A stretch of 64,000 nucleotides of DNA from an uncultured Pelagibacteraceae bacterium (GTDB lineage Bacteria; Pseudomonadota; Alphaproteobacteria; Pelagibacterales; Pelagibacteraceae), in assembly GCA_902632515.1 (NCBI GenBank), contig CACPDA010000001.1, forward strand, positions 1 to 64,000. The letters run 5' to 3'. The position numbers and the translations under genes were made by a program. Every line of letters begins with the position of its first letter. The stretch's first letter is position 1. Under the pieces are notes generated by a model that worked only from the letters and a program-made list of their open reading frames with translations, searched no databases and was not told the origin of the DNA. Below, piece by piece: positions 42,130-54,243 of the stretch.

Positions 42130-43767
42130 TTGATGAAAAAAGACATAAAAATCCAAAACTCCTTTATAATGGGTTGGAGTCATTTACAAAAAAATAAATC
42201 TAGTTTTTGGTATAAGGGTTATCTTAATAATATTACTTTTGAAAAAGTATTTAATGATTTACAAAAAATTAAATTAAGTGAGCTAAATTTTTATATAAAC
42301 AAACTTGATGGAAATTTTGCTTTAATATTTAATAATGAATTTTTTACCATAGCATCAGTTGATAAGATATCATCTATACCATTATTTTATTATGAGGATG
42401 AGAATAGTATAATTATATCTCCACATGTTTTTATGTTAAAAAAATTTTTTCAGAATGAACAATATGACTCAATTTCTATTTTATCGATGAAAATGTCAGG
42501 TTATACTATTGGGAACAATACCTTGGTTAATAAATTAAAAAAAATTAATTGTGGTGAATATTTTTTTTTAAAAAAAAATGATGAAAGATATATCCTAAAT
42601 AAATATTATACTTATATTCCTAAAAATTTGGAATTAGATGATAGTTTAGAGGGCTGTAGAAATAAATATTTAAATGCTACATATAATGTTTTTGAAAAAC
42701 TTCATAAACGTTCTAAAGAACAAAATAAAAAAATAGCAGTATCTATGAGTGCTGGATTGGATACGAGATTAATTGTTTCAGCTTTAAAAGAAATAGGTGC
42801 AGATAATATTATTGGATATAGTTTTGGATTGAAAAATAATTTTGAGGCTAATGCTGCTAAAGATTTATGTAAATATTTAAACATCCCGTGGAAATTTTCT
42901 GAATATACAAATTCAAAACTTAAAAAGATTATTCAAACAAAAATTTTTAGAGAATTTAGAGAAAAAACTGATACTTTTTATTCATCATCTAGTTATCCTG
43001 ATTTTTTTGCTATTAAAGAACTTAAAGATAATTCTTTTTTAAATGATAGTATCATAGTCAATGGACATAGTGGTGATTTTATAGCTGGAAATCATATGTT
43101 AACACAATTTTATAATCATGAATATTCAAATAATTTTTTTAAAAATGCTGCAAAAGCAATAATTGATAAACATTTTAGACTATGGCTAAATTTAGCAAAT
43201 AAAAAAAATGATGAAATAATCGAAAATTTATTAATTAACCAAATGCAAAAATTAAATATAGAAGTTAAAGACCCTAAACAAATTTTTGGAGTTATTGAGA
43301 ATATTCAACTTGAAGAAAGACAATCTAAGCACTGTTTAAGTAGACAGAGAAATTATGAATTTTTAGGTTTAGATTGGGCTTTACCACTTTGGGATAACGA
43401 ATATCTAAAGTTTTGGGAAAAAATTCCATTTGAGTTAAAATTAAAACGTAATTTTTATGTAGACACATTATCTAAAAGAAATTTGCAATTGGTATGGACG
43501 GGAAAAAAGTGGGGTAAATTAAACCTAAAAAGAAATATTAATCCAATTTCAGTAAGAATATTTAGATATTTAATTAAATTCTTTTTTATTTTTTCCAAAA
43601 AAAAATGGAAAATGATTGATAAAAAATATTTTCATTACTGGTACGATATTGGTTGTACTTATGCTCATGAAAGCTATTTTAAAATTATTTTACAAAAAAA
43701 AAAATTCCGAAATGCTATATCTTGGCAAGTTAAATCTTATCTAGAAAAAAAAAATATCAATTTATGA
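42130..43767 (+). CDS. Asparagine-synthase-like protein without the glutaminase cysteine
   Basis: 545 residues. An N-terminal glutamine-amidotransferase-like domain contains LDGNFALIFNNEFFTIASVD, typical of class II domains, but no Cys follows the initiator (the first Cys is near residue 141), so it cannot hydrolyse glutamine in the usual way. The ATP-pyrophosphatase domain has the loop VSMSAGLDTRLIVSAL (about residues 204-219), as in asparagine synthase homologs of surface-polysaccharide clusters. The C-terminal 60 residues are basic and aromatic. It may amidate with free ammonia or make another adenylate-based bond. It is very A+T-rich and overlaps the convergent PLP gene by six bases. Start at either of two adjacent ATGs (the first is ATGATG-like at 42130). 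Confidence 0.75.
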   Translation: MMKKDIKIQNSFIMGWSHLQKNKSSFWYKGYLNNITFEKVFNDLQKIKLSELNFYINKLDGNFALIFNNEFFTIASVDKISSIPLFYYEDENSIIISPHVFMLKKFFQNEQYDSISILSMKMSGYTIGNNTLVNKLKKINCGEYFFLKKNDERYILNKYYTYIPKNLELDDSLEGCRNKYLNATYNVFEKLHKRSKEQNKKIAVSMSAGLDTRLIVSALKEIGADNIIGYSFGLKNNFEANAAKDLCKYLNIPWKFSEYTNSKLKKIIQTKIFREFREKTDTFYSSSSYPDFFAIKELKDNSFLNDSIIVNGHSGDFIAGNHMLTQFYNHEYSNNFFKNAAKAIIDKHFRLWLNLANKKNDEIIENLLINQMQKLNIEVKDPKQIFGVIENIQLEERQSKHCLSRQRNYEFLGLDWALPLWDNEYLKFWEKIPFELKLKRNFYVDTLSKRNLQLVWTGKKWGKLNLKRNINPISVRIFRYLIKFFFIFSKKKWKMIDKKYFHYWYDIGCTYAHESYFKIILQKKKFRNAISWQVKSYLEKKNINL

Positions 43768-44757
43768 AATAATTTTCAAAAAGCTTTTTTTATCTATATT
43801 GGTTCCACAAATTGGTAATATTATATAGTCAAAATTTGAAAAACTCTTATTTAATTTCAAAAATAAACTCATTGAAAGTGCACCTGCACCTTCAGCTTTA
43901 ATTTTGTGTTTTTTATATAAAAATTTTATAGCATTTTTAATCTCATTTTCAGACACTTTCGACACGATATCAACATTGTCTAATAAGAACCTATAATTTA
44001 TTTTAGGTATTTTCTTTACACCTGCTCCTTCAGCTATTGTTGGTAAAAAACTTGGTTTTTTTTTTTTATCAAAAATATAAAAAAATTTACTAAATCTTTC
44101 CGGCTCTACTACTGCTATTTTTATTTGAGGACTTAGATATTTTAATATCTTTATTGATGGTGTCGCTAAACTACCACTGCCAAGAGGAAAGATCGCTAAT
44201 ATTTTCTTTTTTAATAAATTTTTATCTTTTTTTTTCAATTTTTCGATTATTTCTAAAATGAGTGATGCGTTTCCATAAAAAATTGATTTTGTACAAACAT
44301 CTTGAAATTTATAACCATTTTTATTGGCAAACTTTTTGGCGTTTATTTTTGCATCATCATAATTTTTATTATTTTGATGTAAAATTGAATTATTTTGCTC
44401 TAATTTTTCAATTTTATAAATATTAGTATTTTTAGAAATAAATATATTACAATTTATTTTATTCTTTTTACATAGGTAGCTCATTGATAGTCCAAAATTA
44501 CCAGTCGAGCCAAGGCATATAGTCTTTATATTTCTATCCTTGATATTTTGTATTTCTGAATTTGCACCACGAAATTTATAAGATCCTTGTAACTGTTTTG
44601 TATCATCTGCTATTACAATTTTTGTATTATTACTTTTTGTAATGATTAATTTTAGAGGGACTATTTTTTTTTTTATTTTTTTCAGTGTCTTGTTTGCGAT
44701 TTGATAAAATTTTTTATCTCTTTTAAAATTTTTGTTATTTGTTAATTTAATATGCAT
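43762..44757 (-). CDS. Fold-type II PLP enzyme (threonine dehydratase/serine racemase-like)
   Basis: 331 residues. The PLP lysine lies in QGSYKFRGA (about K61), the Asn-containing loop is CLGSTGNFGLS, and EGAGALS plus PICGTNID match the threonine ammonia-lyase/serine racemase/diaminopropionate ammonia-lyase group. The phosphate-binding loop, normally GGGGL, reads PLGSGSLA. Reaction could be deamination of Thr, Ser or diaminopropionate, or racemisation. Lysine and asparagine content is extreme. It has its own transcription unit, convergent with the asparagine-synthase-like gene and divergent from priA, and is not in the usual isoleucine context (ilvA). Function uncertain. Confidence 0.75.
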   Translation of the reverse strand: MHIKLTNNKNFKRDKKFYQIANKTLKKIKKKIVPLKLIITKSNNTKIVIADDTKQLQGSYKFRGANSEIQNIKDRNIKTICLGSTGNFGLSMSYLCKKNKINCNIFISKNTNIYKIEKLEQNNSILHQNNKNYDDAKINAKKFANKNGYKFQDVCTKSIFYGNASLILEIIEKLKKKDKNLLKKKILAIFPLGSGSLATPSIKILKYLSPQIKIAVVEPERFSKFFYIFDKKKKPSFLPTIAEGAGVKKIPKINYRFLLDNVDIVSKVSENEIKNAIKFLYKKHKIKAEGAGALSMSLFLKLNKSFSNFDYIILPICGTNIDKKSFLKIIS

Positions 44758-44877
44758 ATATATTTTTAATAATATATTATTTGGATATATTGTTATATTA
44801 ATTAAAATTTTAGAATTAACAAATAACAGAATTCAAATATTCTATCATTTCATTCAGTTTTTTCATATTATCTGCTA

Positions 44878-46833
44878 ATGAAATTTCCGATTCTCTTGCC
44901 TAATATATTCAATCATCCATTCACCTATGAAAGTAGTATCAAATTAAAAATTGGGGATTTTGTTGAAGTACCTTTTGGTAAGTCAAAAATAATTGGTGTT
45001 GTTTGGAATGAATTTGAAAAAAAAAGTAATAAGAAATTTAAGATTAAAAGAATAATTAACAAATTAGATATTCCAAATTTAAATGAAAAGACAATAAAAT
45101 TTCTTAATTGGTTTGCTGAATATAATATTGTTCCGAAAGGAATGGCTTTAAAATTAGTTTTACTAAGTGGTAAACCAATTAAAATTTTTGAGGAAAAATT
45201 TTATCAAAATTTTAATATTAAAATTAAAAAAAATTCAATTAAATTAACACCAGAACAAAAAAAAGTTTTCTATCAATTAAATCTCTCTAATAAAAAATTT
45301 AAAGTGCATGTTTTACAAGGTACTACTGGATCAGGTAAGACTATAATTTACTTTGAAGTTCTAAAAAAAATACTAAAAAAAGGTTATCAGGGTTTAATTC
45401 TTCTTCCAGAAATTGGTCTTACGAGTCAATTCGAAAAAAAATTTATTGAATTTTTTGGTTTTAAACCAGCAATTTGGCATTCTGGTATTACAAAAAAAAA
45501 TAAGGAAATTATTTGGAGTGGAATTATTTCTGAAAAAATTAAAATTGTAATTGGAGCCAGATCATCTTTATTTTTACCTTTTAAAAAATTAGGACTTATT
45601 ATAGTTGATGAGGAACATGATCAATCATACAAACAAGATGAGGGAATAATGTACAATGCAAGAGATATGGCAATATCAAGAGCATCAATTGAAAATATTC
45701 CTATAAAATTAATTACAGCTGTGCCATCTGTTGAGACCTATGAGAATATAAAAAAAAAAAAATATCAAGTTTCAAAATTAGAAAAAAGATATCAGGATGC
45801 ATCTTTGCCAAATTATGAAATAATAAATTTGAATAAAGTAAAACTAGAGAAACAGTCCTGGCTTTCAAACGATGTAATTAAAAAAGTAAATTATCACATA
45901 GAAAAAAAAAATCAGGTTTTATTTTTTTTGAATCGAAGAGGATTTTCACCAAATGTTTTTTGTAAAAAATGTTTAAATAAGTTTTCTTGTCCTAATTGTT
46001 CAGTAAATTTAGTTTATCATAAAAATAAGAATAATTTATTATGCCATTATTGTGGATTTAAAACTTCCCTAAATAGGGATTGTATTAAAGAAGGAAAGTG
46101 TGATTTTATATTCAGTGGACCTGGTGTAGAAAGAATCTCTGAAGAAGTTAAAAAAAATTTTCCTCTAAAAAAAGTTGAAATTTTTTCGAGTGATACGATG
46201 AATAAAAAAAATTCAAAAGATAAACTGGAAAAAATAATAAATAATGAAATTGATATTTTAGTTGGAACACAGCTTATTTCTAAAGGATTTCATTTTCCAA
46301 ACTTAAATTGTATTGTAGTTGTTGATATTGATTTATCATCTAATGGGCATGATTTAAGAGTTGCTGAAAAAAATTTGCAATTGTATCATCAATTATCTGG
46401 TAGAGCAGGGCGAACTGGAGAACCATCTATTGTATATTTTCAGACCTACAATACTAATACAAAAATGATCTCAGATATTACAAATAAAAATCCTGATATT
46501 TTTTTAGATAAAGAAGTAGAAATTAGAAAGCAAAATAATCTTCCACCATTCCAAAGATTTATATCCTTAATTTTAACTGGTGAAAATGAAAATAAATTAG
46601 AGAAAGAGGCTCTACAGTTTAAATTGTTTTTGCAAAACAAAATTAATGGTAAAATTTTAGGACCTGTAAGTGCTCCAATTTTTAGATTAAAGAGAAAATA
46701 TCGTGTAAGATTATTAATTAGGGGTGCTAAAACTTTAAAATTACAAAACTCTTTAGCTGCTGCAATTCCAAAATTTAAATTTTCTCTAGGAATAAAACTT
46801 TCAGTTGATGTTGATCCAATTAGCTTCAATTAA
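44878..46833 (+). CDS. priA: Primosomal protein N' (replication restart helicase PriA)
   Basis: 651 residues, shorter than the usual 730 or so. N-terminal 3'-DNA-binding domain (MKFPILLPNIFNHPFTY), helicase Walker A QGTTGSGKTIIY (about residues 147-158), DEEHDQSYK, and the helicase C-terminal motif QLSGRAGRTG. The zinc region has CKKCLNKFSCPNC, CHYCG and a last pair spaced as DCIKEGKC, wider than the usual CxxC. It reloads the replisome at stalled forks. A 120-base gap upstream separates it from the PLP gene. Confidence 0.95.
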   Translation: MKFPILLPNIFNHPFTYESSIKLKIGDFVEVPFGKSKIIGVVWNEFEKKSNKKFKIKRIINKLDIPNLNEKTIKFLNWFAEYNIVPKGMALKLVLLSGKPIKIFEEKFYQNFNIKIKKNSIKLTPEQKKVFYQLNLSNKKFKVHVLQGTTGSGKTIIYFEVLKKILKKGYQGLILLPEIGLTSQFEKKFIEFFGFKPAIWHSGITKKNKEIIWSGIISEKIKIVIGARSSLFLPFKKLGLIIVDEEHDQSYKQDEGIMYNARDMAISRASIENIPIKLITAVPSVETYENIKKKKYQVSKLEKRYQDASLPNYEIINLNKVKLEKQSWLSNDVIKKVNYHIEKKNQVLFFLNRRGFSPNVFCKKCLNKFSCPNCSVNLVYHKNKNNLLCHYCGFKTSLNRDCIKEGKCDFIFSGPGVERISEEVKKNFPLKKVEIFSSDTMNKKNSKDKLEKIINNEIDILVGTQLISKGFHFPNLNCIVVVDIDLSSNGHDLRVAEKNLQLYHQLSGRAGRTGEPSIVYFQTYNTNTKMISDITNKNPDIFLDKEVEIRKQNNLPPFQRFISLILTGENENKLEKEALQFKLFLQNKINGKILGPVSAPIFRLKRKYRVRLLIRGAKTLKLQNSLAAAIPKFKFSLGIKLSVDVDPISFN

Positions 46834-46853
46834 AGCCAAAAAAAAACAGTTTT

Positions 46854-46882
46854 TAGTCAATGTGTTACTTGAAGACTATAAT
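46854..46882 (+). promoter_or_regulatory. Putative atp operon promoter
   Basis: A perfect TATAAT at 46877-46882 lies 17 bases after TAGTCA (46854-46859), giving a start near 46889 and a leader of about 50 bases before atpH. The gap of 106 bases after priA is long for this genome, which fits a promoter here. Confidence 0.6.
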
Positions 46883-46939
46883 AGCATATGTTAATTAAAT
46901 CGTGATTTTAAATAATCTTAGACACTTAGAGGTAAATAA

Positions 46940-47497
46940 TTGAGTAAAAATAAAGGATTTTCTGATACTTCAGCTAACAGGTATTCTTTGGCTTTATATG
47001 AATTAGCTAATGAAGCTAGTGTGATGGCTAAAGTTGAAGAAAATTCTAATGGTTTTTTAAAGTTGATTATGAATAGTGATGATTTTAAAAATTTAATAAA
47101 GGATCCTACATTAAGCCAAGATACGTTAAGAGATGTTATAGATAAGATATCTAAAAATTTTAATTTTGATAATTTATTTAAGAATTTTTTAAATTTTTTA
47201 ATTCAAAAGAGAAGATTTTTTTATGTAGAACAAATATTAAAAAGTTTTAATGAAATTTGTTCAGAAAAAAGAGGTGAATTAAAAGCGCAAATAAAATCAT
47301 CTAAAGAGTTATCCCAACAAGAAATCGATAAAATAACAGATGAATTATCTCATAATTTTAAATCTAAGATAAAATTAAATTATATCTATGATAAAAGTTT
47401 AATAGGAGGTTTAATTGTACAAGTAGGTAGTACAATGATTGATACTTCTATTAAAAATAAATTACAACAAATTGAAAATAAAATGATAGAGGCATAA
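46940..47497 (+). CDS. atpH: ATP synthase F1 delta subunit
   Basis: 185 residues. Starts at TTG with a clear ribosome site AGAGGT (46928-46933) just upstream; no ATG fits. [17 protein letters not shown] at the N-terminus and [23 protein letters not shown] at the C-terminus are the delta signatures. It forms part of the peripheral stalk. First gene of atpHAGDC; one-base gap to atpA. The Fo genes are not in the window. Confidence 0.95.
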   Translation: MSKNKGFSDTSANRYSLALYELANEASVMAKVEENSNGFLKLIMNSDDFKNLIKDPTLSQDTLRDVIDKISKNFNFDNLFKNFLNFLIQKRRFFYVEQILKSFNEICSEKRGELKAQIKSSKELSQQEIDKITDELSHNFKSKIKLNYIYDKSLIGGLIVQVGSTMIDTSIKNKLQQIENKMIEA

Positions 47498-47498
47498 C

Positions 47499-49034
47499 AT
47501 GGAAATTAATCCTTCAGAAGTAACAAAGATTTTAAAAGATCAAATCAAAAATTTTGGAAAAAAAGCCGAAATTTCTGAAGTAGGCCAAGTTTTGTCTGTA
47601 GGTGACGGGATAGCAAGAATTTATGGTTTAGATAACGTTCAGGCTGGAGAAATGGTTGAATTTTCAGATGGCTCTAAAGGTATGGCTCTAAACTTGGAAA
47701 GTGAAAACGTTGGAGTAGTTATTTTTGGAGATGACCGAAATATTAAAGAGGGAGATGTTGTAAAAAGAACTGGAAGTATTGTTGACACGCCAGTTGGAAA
47801 AGAGTTGTTAGGAAGAGTTGTAGATGGATTGGGAAATCCAATTGATGGAAAAGGTGCATTAAATAAAGGAGTCAAGAAAAGTAGAGTTGAGGTAAAAGCT
47901 CCTGGAATTATCCCAAGACAATCAGTTAGTGAGCCAATGCAAACAGGATTAAAATCGATTGATAGCCTTGTTCCAATTGGAAGAGGTCAAAGAGAATTAA
48001 TTATTGGTGATAGACAAACTGGAAAAACAGCTGTGGCAATAGATGCAATAATAAATCAAAAAAAAATTAATGAGTCGGGCGATGAAAAACAAAAACTATA
48101 TTGTATTTATGTTGCTGTGGGACAAAAAAGATCAACAGTAAGACAAATTCAAAAAACTTTAGAAGAAGCTGGAGCGATGGAATATACTACTATTGTTGCC
48201 GCAACAGCTTCAGATTCTGCTCCTTTACAATTTTTAGCTCCTTACACAGGTTGTGCTATGGGTGAATTTTTTAGAGATAATGGTATGCATGCATTAATCA
48301 TTTATGATGATCTCTCAAAGCAAGCAGTAGCATATAGGCAAATGTCACTAATATTAAGAAGACCCCCTGGAAGAGAGGCATATCCAGGAGACGTATTTTA
48401 CTTACACAGTCGATTATTGGAAAGAGCCGCAAAATTAAGTGACGAACATGGTGGTGGATCTTTAACTGCTCTACCAATTATTGAAACTCAAGGTGGCGAT
48501 GTTTCAGCTTATATTCCAACAAATGTTATTTCAATAACTGATGGACAGATTTTTTTAGAAACAGAGTTATTTAATCAGGGTATTAGACCCGCAATAAATG
48601 TTGGACTATCAGTTTCTAGGGTTGGATCTTCTGCTCAAACAAAAGCAATGAAAAAGGTCTCAGGATCAATGAAACTTGAGTTAGCTCAATATAGGGAAAT
48701 GGCAGCATTTGCTCAATTTGGTTCAGACTTAGATGCCTCAACTCAACAACTTTTAAATAGAGGGTCTAAATTAACCGAACTTTTAAAACAAAAACAGTAC
48801 TCCCCAATGACAGTTGCAGAACAAGTAATTTCAGTGTTTTGTGGAGTTAAAGGATACTTAGACGACATAGAATTGAAGGACATTTCTGATTTTGAAAATA
48901 AAATAATTGATAGATGTAAATCTGACAAACCTGAGATTATTGGCTCAATTTTAAGTTCTGGAAAATTAGAGGATGACTCAGAAAAAAATTTAATTGAAAT
49001 AATTACTAATTTAAAAAAAAGTTTTAAATCTTAA
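47499..49034 (+). CDS. atpA: ATP synthase F1 alpha subunit
   Basis: 511 residues. P-loop [25 protein letters not shown], and the ATP synthase signature [17 protein letters not shown]. Non-catalytic nucleotide-binding subunit of F1. Normal length. The following atpG starts nine bases after the stop. Confidence 0.98.
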   Translation: MEINPSEVTKILKDQIKNFGKKAEISEVGQVLSVGDGIARIYGLDNVQAGEMVEFSDGSKGMALNLESENVGVVIFGDDRNIKEGDVVKRTGSIVDTPVGKELLGRVVDGLGNPIDGKGALNKGVKKSRVEVKAPGIIPRQSVSEPMQTGLKSIDSLVPIGRGQRELIIGDRQTGKTAVAIDAIINQKKINESGDEKQKLYCIYVAVGQKRSTVRQIQKTLEEAGAMEYTTIVAATASDSAPLQFLAPYTGCAMGEFFRDNGMHALIIYDDLSKQAVAYRQMSLILRRPPGREAYPGDVFYLHSRLLERAAKLSDEHGGGSLTALPIIETQGGDVSAYIPTNVISITDGQIFLETELFNQGIRPAINVGLSVSRVGSSAQTKAMKKVSGSMKLELAQYREMAAFAQFGSDLDASTQQLLNRGSKLTELLKQKQYSPMTVAEQVISVFCGVKGYLDDIELKDISDFENKIIDRCKSDKPEIIGSILSSGKLEDDSEKNLIEIITNLKKSFKS

Positions 49035-49042
49035 TAAATACT

Positions 49043-51335
<2,293 letters not shown>

Positions 51336-51336
<1 letters not shown>

Positions 51337-51728
51337 TGAGCGAAGAGTTCAAAATAGAAATAGTAAACCCTGATAAATCTTTCTTATCAAAAGAAGATGC
51401 AACTGAAGTCGTTGTTCCAGCATTTGAAGGAGAAATTGGAATTCTCAAGGATCATATTTCCATTATTTCCTTTCTTAAACCTGGAATTCTTAAGATTTTT
51501 TCAAAATCTGGTGATGAAAAATTTTATGTTGAAGATGGTATTATAGAGTTTAAGGACAATAATTTGTCAGTCCTAACGAGTTCTATTTTTAATCTTAAAG
51601 ATATGGAAAAAAATAAAATTCAAGAATTATTAAAAGAAGCAGAAAAAGAAACTTCTAAAACAGACATAAATGATCAAATTAAATATTTAGTTGATCAAAA
51701 AATAGAAGTTTTGAAAAATATTAATTAA
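51336..51728 (+). CDS. atpC: ATP synthase F1 epsilon subunit
   Basis: 130 residues. Beta-sandwich N-terminal domain (VVPAFEGEIGILKDHISIISFLKPG) and a helical C-terminal part that is short and Lys/Glu-rich. It couples rotation and can inhibit ATP hydrolysis. One-base overlap with atpD; its 3' end overlaps the convergent rppH by eight bases. Confidence 0.96.
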
Positions 51729-52197
51729 TAATATTTTTTATTTTTTTTTTAAGTATTTTGTAAACTTCAAGTTTAAAATCTACAACTACATCGGTAATTT
51801 TTTCTAAATCAATCCATTTCCATTCTAAAAATTCTGGCTTATTTGTATGTATATTTATTTCTTTATCATTCCCTAAAAATCTCATCAAAAACCATTTTTG
51901 TTTTTGGCCCTTATATTTTCCTTTCCAAATTATTCCCAACAAGTGTTTTGGTAATAAATAAGTGGTTAAATCATCTATTTCTTTGATTAATTTAACACTT
52001 CTTATACTAGTTTCTTCCTCTAGCTCTCGATAAGCAGCAGTTAAAAAACTCTCACCTTCATCTACTCCTCCTTGAGGCATTTGCCAAAAATTTTTTGGAT
52101 TATCAATTCTTTTCGCTACAAAAATTTTATTATCTTTGTTCAAAACAATAATGCCCACTCCATCTCTAAGTGGCAAATTCTTAAACTTATCCTCCAT
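51721..52197 (-). CDS. rppH: RNA pyrophosphohydrolase (Nudix)
   Basis: 158 residues. Nudix box GGVDEGESFLTAAYRELEEE (about residues 43-62) with the metal-binding REXXEE pattern, preceded by GVGIIVLN and NFWQMPQG, which are specific to RppH. It removes pyrophosphate from mRNA 5' ends and starts decay. Its position after ctpA is conserved in alphaproteobacteria. It ends in an eight-base overlap with atpC. Confidence 0.93.
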   Translation of the reverse strand: MEDKFKNLPLRDGVGIIVLNKDNKIFVAKRIDNPKNFWQMPQGGVDEGESFLTAAYRELEEETSIRSVKLIKEIDDLTTYLLPKHLLGIIWKGKYKGQKQKWFLMRFLGNDKEINIHTNKPEFLEWKWIDLEKITDVVVDFKLEVYKILKKKIKNIIN

Positions 52198-52199
52198 AT

Positions 52200-53339
52200 T
52201 TAACCGTTAAGTAATTTTAAAGCGTAACTTAATTGATTATCTGTTTCAGTTTTTATCTTAAAATTATCTAATTTTTCAACAATTTCTATATCTGGTGATA
52301 CACCAACTTCAGAAATTGATTTTCCAGAAGGAAGATAATATTTTGCTACTGTAAGTCTAATTGCGCCTTTATTTTTTAGAGGTATAATTGACTGAACAGA
52401 ACCTTTGCCGTAAGTATTTTCTCCTAATAAAATTGCTCTCTTATGGTCTTTTAAAGCTCCAGCTACAATCTCAGAAGCTGATGCAGAGCCATAGTTTATC
52501 ATGACAATTAAGGTTTTACCGTTTGTAATATCTCCTTTTTTTGCAAACCATTTTCTATTTTCAGAAGATTTCCTACTTTTTGTTGATACAATTTCACCAT
52601 TCTCTAAAAAAAAATCTGAAATTGTTATTGCTTGGGATAAAAGACCACCTGGGTTATTTCTCAGATCTAAGATATAAGCTTTCAAGTCGTTATTATTCTC
52701 TAATTTTTTGATTTCTTTTTCAATTTGTTTCGCGCTGTTTTCATTGAAAGAAGTTAATCTTAAATATCCAATATTTTTATCTAATAAATCAGCTTTGACA
52801 GACTTAATTTGAATAATTTCTCTAGTGACTTCAACTATTAAAGCTTTTTTTTCTCCCCGTCTTCTAATTGTCAATTCAATACTAGATCCAACCGGACCCC
52901 TCATTAAATCAACTGCTTCACTTAAAGACTTTCCTTGAACTTGAGTATCCTCAATTTTTACAATGTAATCGCCAGATTTGATTCCAGCTCTAGATGCTGG
53001 AGTATCATCTATAGGAGTTATAACTTTAACAACACCCGCCTCCATAGTTACCTCAATACCAAGTCCTCCAAATTCACCACTTGTATCAGTTTGCATTTCA
53101 TCAAAAGTTTTTGGAGACATATAACCTGAATACGGATCTAAAGATTGAAGAAGACCATCTATAGCTGCATCCATGCTTTCTGATTGATTTATCTCATCAA
53201 CATATTCTTTGTTAATTTTTTCCAAAACTTCTCCAAAAAGATCAATCTTTTTATAAATGTCATATTCTGAAGAATAAGAGCTTTTCAAAAAAATAAAATT
53301 TATTAAAAATAATGTTATAAAAATTTTTTTTATTGTCAT
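52200..53339 (-). CDS. ctpA: Carboxyl-terminal processing protease, S41 family
   Basis: 379 residues. Signal peptide (residues 1-23), a tail-interaction segment, a PDZ domain (about residues 90-160, GLGIEVTMEAGVVKV and SGDYIVKIEDTQV), then the protease core with the Ser in NYGSASASE (residues 282-290) and the general-base Lys in YGKGSVQ (K312). Cleaves C-terminal tails of periplasmic proteins. Compared with other alphaproteobacteria, the envC-like murein hydrolase activator gene usually just upstream is missing. Overlaps rsfS by four bases. Confidence 0.95.
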   Translation of the reverse strand: MTIKKIFITLFLINFIFLKSSYSSEYDIYKKIDLFGEVLEKINKEYVDEINQSESMDAAIDGLLQSLDPYSGYMSPKTFDEMQTDTSGEFGGLGIEVTMEAGVVKVITPIDDTPASRAGIKSGDYIVKIEDTQVQGKSLSEAVDLMRGPVGSSIELTIRRRGEKKALIVEVTREIIQIKSVKADLLDKNIGYLRLTSFNENSAKQIEKEIKKLENNNDLKAYILDLRNNPGGLLSQAITISDFFLENGEIVSTKSRKSSENRKWFAKKGDITNGKTLIVMINYGSASASEIVAGALKDHKRAILLGENTYGKGSVQSIIPLKNKGAIRLTVAKYYLPSGKSISEVGVSPDIEIVEKLDNFKIKTETDNQLSYALKLLNG

Positions 53340-53686
53340 ATTATCAATTTTTCTTTAGGTATTAATTCAGACCACATTTTTTCAAGTTCATAAAATTTTC
53401 TTTTTTCAGGATGAAAAATATGAACAATTAAATCAATACCATCAACCAGTTTCCATTCATTACTTTCTTTGCCTTCTATTTTACACTCATTGACACCATT
53501 ATCTTTTAATTTTTCTAGAACTTGTTCAGATAAAGCTTGAATATGTCTTGACGACGTACCACTTGCTATTATCATAAAATCAGCCATAGAACTTTTGTCT
53601 TTTAAATCTATACTAACAATGTCCTGGGCTTTGTTAATGTCTAAGGTATGTATTACGATTTGTTTTAAATCTGAAATTTTATCCAT
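53336..53686 (-). CDS. rsfS: Ribosomal silencing factor RsfS
   Basis: 116 residues, normal length. IVSIDLKDKSSMADFMIIASGTSSRH and EGKESNEWKLVDGIDLIVHIF are the Iojap/RsfS signatures. It binds L14 and blocks subunit joining when nutrients are scarce. TGA overlaps the ctpA ATG. rlmH, commonly next to it, is not present. Seventeen bases after nadD. Confidence 0.95.
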   Translation of the reverse strand: MDKISDLKQIVIHTLDINKAQDIVSIDLKDKSSMADFMIIASGTSSRHIQALSEQVLEKLKDNGVNECKIEGKESNEWKLVDGIDLIVHIFHPEKRKFYELEKMWSELIPKEKLII

Positions 53687-53703
53687 TAATTACATTAACT
53701 CTA

Positions 53704-54243
53704 TCAAATTTTCCTTAATTGAGAAGATGAAATTTTGACCTTATTAAATTCAATAAATTTGAAATTTTTACCTTTAAGTCTTTTAAATGATATTGAATTT
53801 AAAGATTTTTTTTTATATCCATGGCGATCAAAAACAATCAAATTACATTTTTTAGCAATCATATTCCATTTATACCATTTATGAAAATTTATAAGACTAT
53901 CTGCACCCATTAAAAAAAAAATTTCAGATGTAGTATTTTTTTTAATATAGTTTATTAAACTTATTGTTTTGTTTGATTTAATGATATTTTCATAGAATTT
54001 TATTTTGATTAAATTATTTGATTTTATAATTTTTTTACATCCTTTGATTCTATCAGGAATACTTGTTTCACTTTTTTTCTTCAAAGGATTTTTTGCAGTG
54101 ATAGCCCATATTATCTTTTTTAATTTAAATTTTTTGATAGCTTTCTTTGATATTGCTAAATGACCTTTATGTGCTGGATCAAACGATCCACCAAGTATGC
54201 CAATTCTATTTTTTGAATTTATATTATTTCCTAATTTTGCCAT
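53704..54243 (-). CDS. nadD: Nicotinate-nucleotide adenylyltransferase
   Basis: 179 residues. Nucleotidyltransferase with IGILGGSFDPAHKGHLAIS (HxGH ATP site), ITAKNPLKKK, and ISSSQLRK at the C-terminus (ISSTxIR motif). The C-terminus ends right at the motif, shorter than usual by some 10-20 residues. Makes nicotinate adenine dinucleotide for NAD synthesis. Its start overlaps the end of proA by 20 bases. Confidence 0.94.
   Translation of the reverse strand: MAKLGNNINSKNRIGILGGSFDPAHKGHLAISKKAIKKFKLKKIIWAITAKNPLKKKSETSIPDRIKGCKKIIKSNNLIKIKFYENIIKSNKTISLINYIKKNTTSEIFFLMGADSLINFHKWYKWNMIAKKCNLIVFDRHGYKKKSLNSISFKRLKGKNFKFIEFNKVKISSSQLRKI

Noticed and set aside
44816..44866. 16-residue minus-strand frame between the PLP gene and priA
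   Set aside because: It begins with a reasonable ATG but is very short, has no visible ribosome site and no recognisable product; could be a gene remnant but not supported.
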